Source: Tritrichomonas musculus
Lineage: Eukaryota > Parabasalia > Tritrichomonadida > Tritrichomonadidae
NCBI GenBank assembly: GCA_039105265.1
Contig: JAPFFF010000009.1
Span: 1,178,001 to 1,242,000, forward strand
Reading direction: 5' to 3'
DNA length: 64,000 nucleotides
Shown: piece after piece, positions 57,937 through 64,000 of the stretch
Layout of the letters: every line of letters starts with the position of its first letter
Numbering within the stretch: the first letter of the stretch is position 1
The notes under the pieces: model-generated
Told to the model about the DNA's origin: nothing
Database searches by the model: none
Seen by the model: the letters and a program-made list of their open reading frames with translations, nothing else
Made by a program: the position numbers and the translations under genes

Positions 57937-60900
57937 ATGTCAATTAAACTTTATTCTTTGCAATCAAGTGAGGCTGAAAAGCTCAAAGACAAAGACATTG
58001 AGATAAGTGTAAATGATGAAGGTAATATTGATATTATAAGAAATGAGGACCCAGATGATTACCCTACTTTTAGTTGTTTATATTACAAAGCAGAAGTAGA
58101 TGAAAGAGTAGTCAATGGTTATATCGAAAATGGAGGAAAGCTTGATGGTTTCGGCAATGTACCTATTACACACAAATTTGCAAATTATTTAAAATATGTA
58201 TTTAAAGGACCTGAAAAGACACCCCAATTAGAAGGCTCACTACCTGAAAAAGCAGAGTCATATAAGGAGTTGATAAAAGATGAACTTTGCGTAAATATCT
58301 TTAATGAATTTATTGAAGAAGAATCTAATACATGTGAGGCTATTCATGAGATGTATACCGAATTGATGTGTGCTGTTGATGGATATGAACTAGTATCAAC
58401 AGATGAACAACTAGGACAAACAAAGGTTATTCGATATCTTCAAGACCCTGTACCACTTCCAACACCCGAGCCTGACCCATTTTTAGCTGAGGTTGGTTAT
58501 TCGAACCTGGGAGATTTATTGATGAATGTCATAAAGAATGAAAGAACTAACATGACTTCAAAGAGATTCTTATATGAGGCTTTTAATGAATCTAACTTTA
58601 AAAATTTCGTATCAAGGATATCTCAATACCATTGGAATCTAGATAAATTGTCAGTAAAAAGAATAGGATATAGATACAAAGGGTGTACAGACTTGGTTGA
58701 GGCAGACCAAATTATTGAAGTAAGTAGCCCATGTGAATTCCTTGATATATATACAAGATACTACTTAGAAAATTACAAACACACTCCTCAAATACTTCAA
58801 TATTTGCTGTTTTCGAGTGTACTAGGTTTAGGTATCTCAAAAGCCTTAAAATTATTTCGACTATCCAAAGCTCCAGATAATAAAATTACCATTACTCATA
58901 TTGATGGTACTCAAATGTCAGTCACCTTAAATGACCACTTAAATGACGTTCAACGAAATATCGAAGTACTCATAATTGTAATAAATGATTTGATAGGACA
59001 AGTATCACAGATAAAATCCTGTGATTGCAATCATGAAGAGGAGGAAGGAGGAGGTGGTATAGGTATCCCACAAGAGGAGATTGATGAATTGACGAACTAC
59101 CTAAGAAATCAAAATCGACATCTTGAAGAACATTTGGGTGATATTGATGAGAATATAAATTGATTGAATCTTGGTGAACAAGTACAGTCATTTCAAGATG
59201 CTATGCATGATGTTGTTATGTATGAGGATGCAATACCTGATATAGCAAAACAAGCTATGGAACAACAAGACCAAGAACAACAAATACCAGTTTTAAGACC
59301 AATTGGCGACCGTTCGAACGGTCTATATAATCAAGATAGTAATTATGTTTGGGACATTATCTATGAGGAATGGCGAGAAAGAGATGATAACTTGGATAGA
59401 CCTGCAGGATGGAGACGAAATAGGAATGCTCCTGTACCTCAAAATTACATGTGGGATGTTGTTCATGATAATTGGGTTATGTTAAATATTTATTATCCTT
59501 TCGAGGAAGGTTGGAGAGAAGGAGCTAGTGAAGCAATAGTAGAAGTATTAATACCAATCTTTGAACATGACCATAGAGGACATCTCAGGTAGAGTGATAG
59601 ATATGAAGAATGGGTGTACTTTCCAAAAGAGAATTCATATCTACATATGCCAACAAATGAAATGTTATACCGTAATAGAGAATATCATGCAGAATTAGGT
59701 CAATATGTAGCTTGGAATATTGTAGATGAAGAATGGCAAGAACATGGATATGACTTCCAAGATGATAATTGGATTCATGATGAATTATTAGATGCTCCTG
59801 ACAATTTAATATGGGGTATGACACATGAAGAATGGGTTATTTTATCACAACATTTAGACTGGATTGGTGGATGGCGAACACAAAACACCCCAGCAGTAAA
59901 TGCTCTTGTACGTGCAAGAAATATTTTTGTTCAGGTTTTTGGAGAAATAGTTTGGAATGAAGATAAAAGGCAATGGGTTTGGGAACCAAAAGATGACCCA
60001 TCTCCAATGGCGTTATCAATCGAAAATACAAAAGAAGTCAAAACAGATAACTCTTCCGCAGTAGCAATACCTGACTTTGTCAAAGGGTTTAATAAATTCG
60101 AGGATGTATTAAAATGTTATGGTGTTCAAATATCAAAAGATACTCCATCATTAGACCCAGTTAAACCAGTACTTGGTAAATATATTATAAAGGGTGATTT
60201 AGAAGTAAATGGGAAAATAATATGTGATTCTATTCCAAGTGGAGGTACCTCACCTGTAGACTCTGATTTTACTATAGAAAATGGTATACCTGAATTTGTT
60301 ATTACAAACAAGGATGTATACTCATTATCTAATACTATCAATGATATCGAATGCAACCTATTAGGCATCTTTGTACCTGATTTACAAAAACAAGCATTTA
60401 TTGAATATAATAAGCCTATCTTCAAGATAGTATTAAGAAAGAATGTAATATATGATTTAGAAGGTAGGTATATCAAAGAGTTCTATATAACATCAAGAAA
60501 TGGTAAAATTGTTTGTCCAGTTATTGCATATGATAAAGAGAATGATTATTGTATCATCAATGATAACTCATTAATAGATGATAGATTTTATATAGCATTT
60601 GACAAAAGGCTACCTTTTCACCCATACAACCTCTATCTAAACGGGGAACTAAGTATTATGAATGAATATGAACCAACTGCATTAAAAACAGATAAGGCAA
60701 TAAAATGTTCTATCATTGAAGCTGAAAATGTATTAAAACTCCATAAAAGCGATGTTCACTACTTTTATAAACCATCTATCATCACAGAAGAAAAAATAGG
60801 AGAGGACGAATATTATAAGATGGTATATGAAGTACCTGATAACTATGAAATACCCGATAAATTAAACTTTGTCTTCAAGGAACATTGTTTTGGCAATACA

Positions 60901-63231
60901 TGGAACCTACAATGGAATACTGATAAAAGTCGTGAGAATAAGGGGCATTGGTCAGGAGATAATGGGAAAGGTCATCTTAATGGGAAAGTCATTAATAAAT
61001 GGAATATTCGACCTACTAAGAAAGCCAAGAGTTGTTATGGTTGTTGGATAACAGTCAAGCAAACAGACATCCATGAAGCATTAATTACTAATGAAGGAAA
61101 CGGCTTAATGCATTCACTATTAAAGAACTACAAAAATGAATTTAAACTAGAAATGAAAGATGGAACTATTAAAGATGGTAGTGAATGGAATATGACAAGT
61201 GCATATGAGAACCACCTAACTGATGGCTTATCAAAATCATTACATCCTGGTTATTATGGCACTGTTCTTCTATACATATCAATTGAGACAATTAGCTATG
61301 ATTGGGGCTTTTGCTTAGATGTTGGTGAAACCAGAGACATAAAATTATATTTGAGGAAGGATTTTACAGACCCGATTGATGAGTTTAATTGGGATTCATC
61401 AACTAATGCATTTAAGTACATAATAGACCAACAGTTATATGAAATAACACCAAATCCTAATGCAGCTACTACCTCATATACAGACTACAATATTACTAGT
61501 TCGAAGATTATAACAGCTGATAATATTACTACCATGAGGAGTGATTTAAATATGTTAACCAATAATTTTGATGTAGTTAGTTATGATGTTAAGGACATAA
61601 CCTCGAAAGTAAATGTGTTAAATGCAGAAATGGGAGAGACTAAAAGGATTACTAAACATTTACAAGAAGACATAGACCAGGTTAGAATAGTATCTAATGT
61701 AGCATTAGCATTTGGAGTTATAGGAACTGCAGGTAGTATAGCTAATGTTGGTCTTACATTGTTTCGAACAGGGTTCACATTTACAAAGGCTGGTATAGAT
61801 GCTACTATTGAAGGTGTATCTCAAGGTGAACAAGCTTTGTATCATCTAGGTGATGGAAGCAACCTACCTCCATTAAAAATAGGAAGGTCAACTACAACTG
61901 ATTTAACACCTATTATTGATTGGTGTGATGCAGAAAAGGTAGTTGTTGAATATACTGATGAAACTGAAGACATTTCAAAGACGATAACAACATATCGAGA
62001 TGCTATTGATTTATGCAACCACTTCAGGGAATCATTAAAACCTGCATTTAGGCTATTAGCTGATAAAATAAATGAGGTTAATGAGGAAGTAGAAAATAAT
62101 AAATATGTTGATAAGAATGATTTAGAAAGAGATGATACTATTGATATAGTAGGTAGTATTGTTAATAAGGAAGTACACCTTGAAGCTGAAGATGTTATTA
62201 CAGATGGTACTATTAAGGCAAGGCTAATGGTTATGAAGGTTAGTGAGTTTAATGACATCGACTATGAGGAGTGTATAATAACTATTACTATTGCAGGTGG
62301 TACTATAAGTCAATATGAGGGCAGTGATTACTTCCCAACATGCACCTTAAATGGCAAGACAATAGTTATAGCCAACCCACAGCAAGTAAGAGTTACTGGT
62401 ATAGCCATTAAAGAAAATAGTGCTGTTAGGAGAATGTCATTTGAGGTTAAGGATATAGCATATACATGTGATATAGATGCACTTAACAACAAGGTAGACT
62501 CACTTGAAAAGATATCCCACGACAATAATGAATCAATAGCTACTATTATGAATGAACACCCCACAGTTGATGAGGTTAATGATGTACTAAAGGAGTATGC
62601 ATTAAAGAAAGATATACCAGAACCTGTTGATATGAGTGGGTATGCATTAAAGAGTGAGCATGAGGAAGTAAAAACAAAAAAAGATAATACATCTAATTCA
62701 TTAAATACTTATATTAAAGCTCAACAAGATTTAGCTATTCTAGTAGGTGAACATGTTGCTAGTATCGTAACAATAAATAGCAAAATATCAAATTTAGAGA
62801 GAGAGAATGCTACATTAAAGGATAATATAGCAGCAATGGAAGCTAGAATTTATGCGCTTGAACCACATGGACCAACTTTACCTGATTTTTATCAAGGGTT
62901 TAATAATCATGAAGTTGGTGAAAATGATTATTGCGAAATAAGTGATAGGGGAGGAGTCATGTATTTCGATATATGTTTTGAAATGCATAATGATGACAGT
63001 GAATATGTATTTGCATTAAATGACGATAAAGATGTCAAACACTACATTAGATTAAAGATAAACTTTGAGACTGAGGAATGTGTTTCTTATCTTGATGAAC
63101 TAAATGGAAATACAGAACCTTTAACTCAAAATTCTAGCGGTTATTATAAAATACCAGACGAATTACAGGACTCATTTAATTCATCAATGTATCATCGTGA
63201 ACCATATCTTGAAGTTTTTTCAAAACCATGA
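57937..63231 (+). pseudogene. Giant fibre-like structural protein region (element B), broken about twice
   Basis: About 5.3 kb homologous to the whole element C fibre gene. Parts in order: a conserved start (SIKLYSLQ), an N-terminal domain, a coiled-coil stretch, a module of five Trp-rich units (about 59330-60000; W-[DNG]-x-x-x-[DE]-x-W...GWR), a fibre-type strand (KGDLEVNGKI), a central beta region, the conserved core TDYNITSSKIITADNITT (about 61480-61550), a coiled coil, a Gly/Ala hydrophobic segment, a second coiled coil and a YQGF head domain. A particle spike is inferred. The Trp-rich module is not seen in element C. Fossil, broken about twice. Confidence 0.6.
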
Positions 63232-63475
63232 GTAGGGATATGTACGAGATTCTCGGGGCAGGTACCTGTGCCATTTCATAGATGGGCGGTAGTGGGGTGG
63301 GGTACCTGTGCCGTTTCATAGATGGTTGGCATTGAGGTGGGTGGGTGAGATAACAAGAAAAGAAGAAGAAGAAATTTTTTTTTTTTTTTATTTTTTATTT
63401 TTATTTTTTTTTTAACTAGTTCGTGTTGACGCGTGGGGAGCCAGCCCCAGCGGAAACCGACTAGTATATACTACT
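63232..63475. repeat. Right terminal region of element B
   Basis: A G-rich stretch with a 25-bp direct repeat (GGTACCTGTGCC at 63261 and 63301, 40 bp apart), a purine-rich tract and a T-run, then GACGCGTGGGGAGCC and the terminus ...TATATACTACT at 63475. Its base composition contrasts with both the element and the flank. The end matches element A's terminus over AGTAGTATA. Confidence 0.5.
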
Positions 63476-64000
63476 AATCTCATAAAATGCATAATGAGAA
63501 AAAAATGTTTTTTTAAGAAAAAATCAATTTAAAGATTAATGAGTCGACAAAAGTTTTTAGTTTTTTTATATGTTCTTCATTTTTTTATTTATTAGAAAAT
63601 AAAATAAAAAAAAGGCCATGTTTTTCGAGTGGATTTGGAGATCTTATATGATGTTATCAATTTTTTGTATAGTTCATATCATTGATGATATGAAAATTTT
63701 AATTAACCAATACAGATGAAAACTTTTTGACCAAAAAGGTTAATTTATTTTTTTAAAGTAATCCTTCCAAAGACACAAATAACTAAATAAGAGTAGTTTA
63801 CAAAACAATTTTTAGGTATATCCCAACGCAACGTGGAAAAGCAAAACATGCAAAGATAATTATTTTAGAATGTCTTTTCTTAAAGCTCAAACAAATTCAA
63901 AAAACTCACTAAATAAGATTGTTTTACAAAATAATTCTTTTATTAATTCCAGTACGTTTTATTTTTCTTATAAACAAATGAATTATCGATGGTTTTTTAA
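63476..64000. other. AT-rich flank right of element B
   Basis: No gene, repeat or RNA is recognised in the last 525 bp. Confidence 0.55.

Larger units (their letters stand above)
37305..63475. mobile_element. Maverick/Polinton element B, old and broken, with element C inserted
   Basis: A Maverick/Polinton family element of about 18 kb excluding the insertion. Parts in order: integrase (C-terminal portion, flanking element C), packaging ATPase, small Gly-rich protein, basic protein, major capsid protein, several unknown small genes, a basic DNA-binding-like gene, a coiled-coil/Pro-rich region, protein-primed DNA polymerase, a divergent penton-like gene and a giant fibre-like gene. The right end is at 63475, reading AGTAGTATA inward as in element A. 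Its left limit is approximate. It looks broken about half a dozen times and is therefore old. No adenovirus-type protease was recognised. Confidence 0.75.

Noticed and set aside
1-64000. tRNA, rRNA or spliceosomal RNA genes
   Set aside because: No cloverleaf with conserved TTCRA loop or other RNA hallmark was noticed on either strand by eye.

Overview
The window looks like the genome of a parabasalid protist, most likely a trichomonad of the Trichomonas/Tritrichomonas kind. The DNA is very AT-rich, the host genes are compact and appear intronless, and one of them is a clear U1-70K splicing factor. Tetraspanin and kinase-like genes sit beside dense mobile DNA: Maverick/Polinton elements, Mutator-like (MULE) transposons and hAT-like repeats. 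All open frames use the standard genetic code. The genus is inferred from this combination; no ribosomal RNA or other species marker is present.

Layout. (1) 1-4070 is the right part of a Maverick (element A): a partial integrase at the window edge, a major capsid protein with a proline-rich linker, small virion-type proteins and a terminus at 4070. (2) 4173-8904 is a replication module outside that terminus: an SF2 helicase resembling origin-binding helicases, a primase plus D5-type SF3 helicase region, and a cluster of GTCTTA/TAAGAC hexamers that could be an origin. (3) 8905-20107 is a repeat-rich desert with a Maverick scrap, two decayed MULE transposase genes, two copies of an hAT-like repeat and a small TA-flanked MITE. 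(4) 20117-25758 is an apparently intact 5.6 kb MULE with a 9-bp target duplication, long inverted ends carrying fourteen 120-bp units, and a 780-residue DDE transposase. (5) 25840-36018 is the only host-gene island: an unknown acidic protein, a pseudokinase, U1-70K, an RRM protein with a Lys/His/Ser-rich tail, a large helical protein and a tetraspanin. (6) 37305-63475 is a large Maverick (element B) encoding integrase, packaging ATPase, major capsid protein, protein-primed DNA polymerase, a penton-like protein, a giant fibre-like protein and several unknowns. A second Maverick (element C, 37654-45554) sits inside its integrase gene, with 310-bp inverted ends and a 5-bp TCATT duplication. The last 0.5 kb is AT-rich sequence without a gene.

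How they fit. Elements A, B and C carry the usual Maverick kit: integrase for insertion, protein-primed polymerase for copying, A32-type ATPase and capsid genes for packaging, and fibre/penton genes for a particle surface. Element B is old and broken about half a dozen times. Element C is young, because its end repeats are identical by eye. Divergent structural genes in these elements share very short palindromic spacers. The items most worth a second look are the replication module with its hexamer cluster, the nested Mavericks, a strongly conserved core in the fibre-like proteins, and the MULE with its 120-bp arrays.
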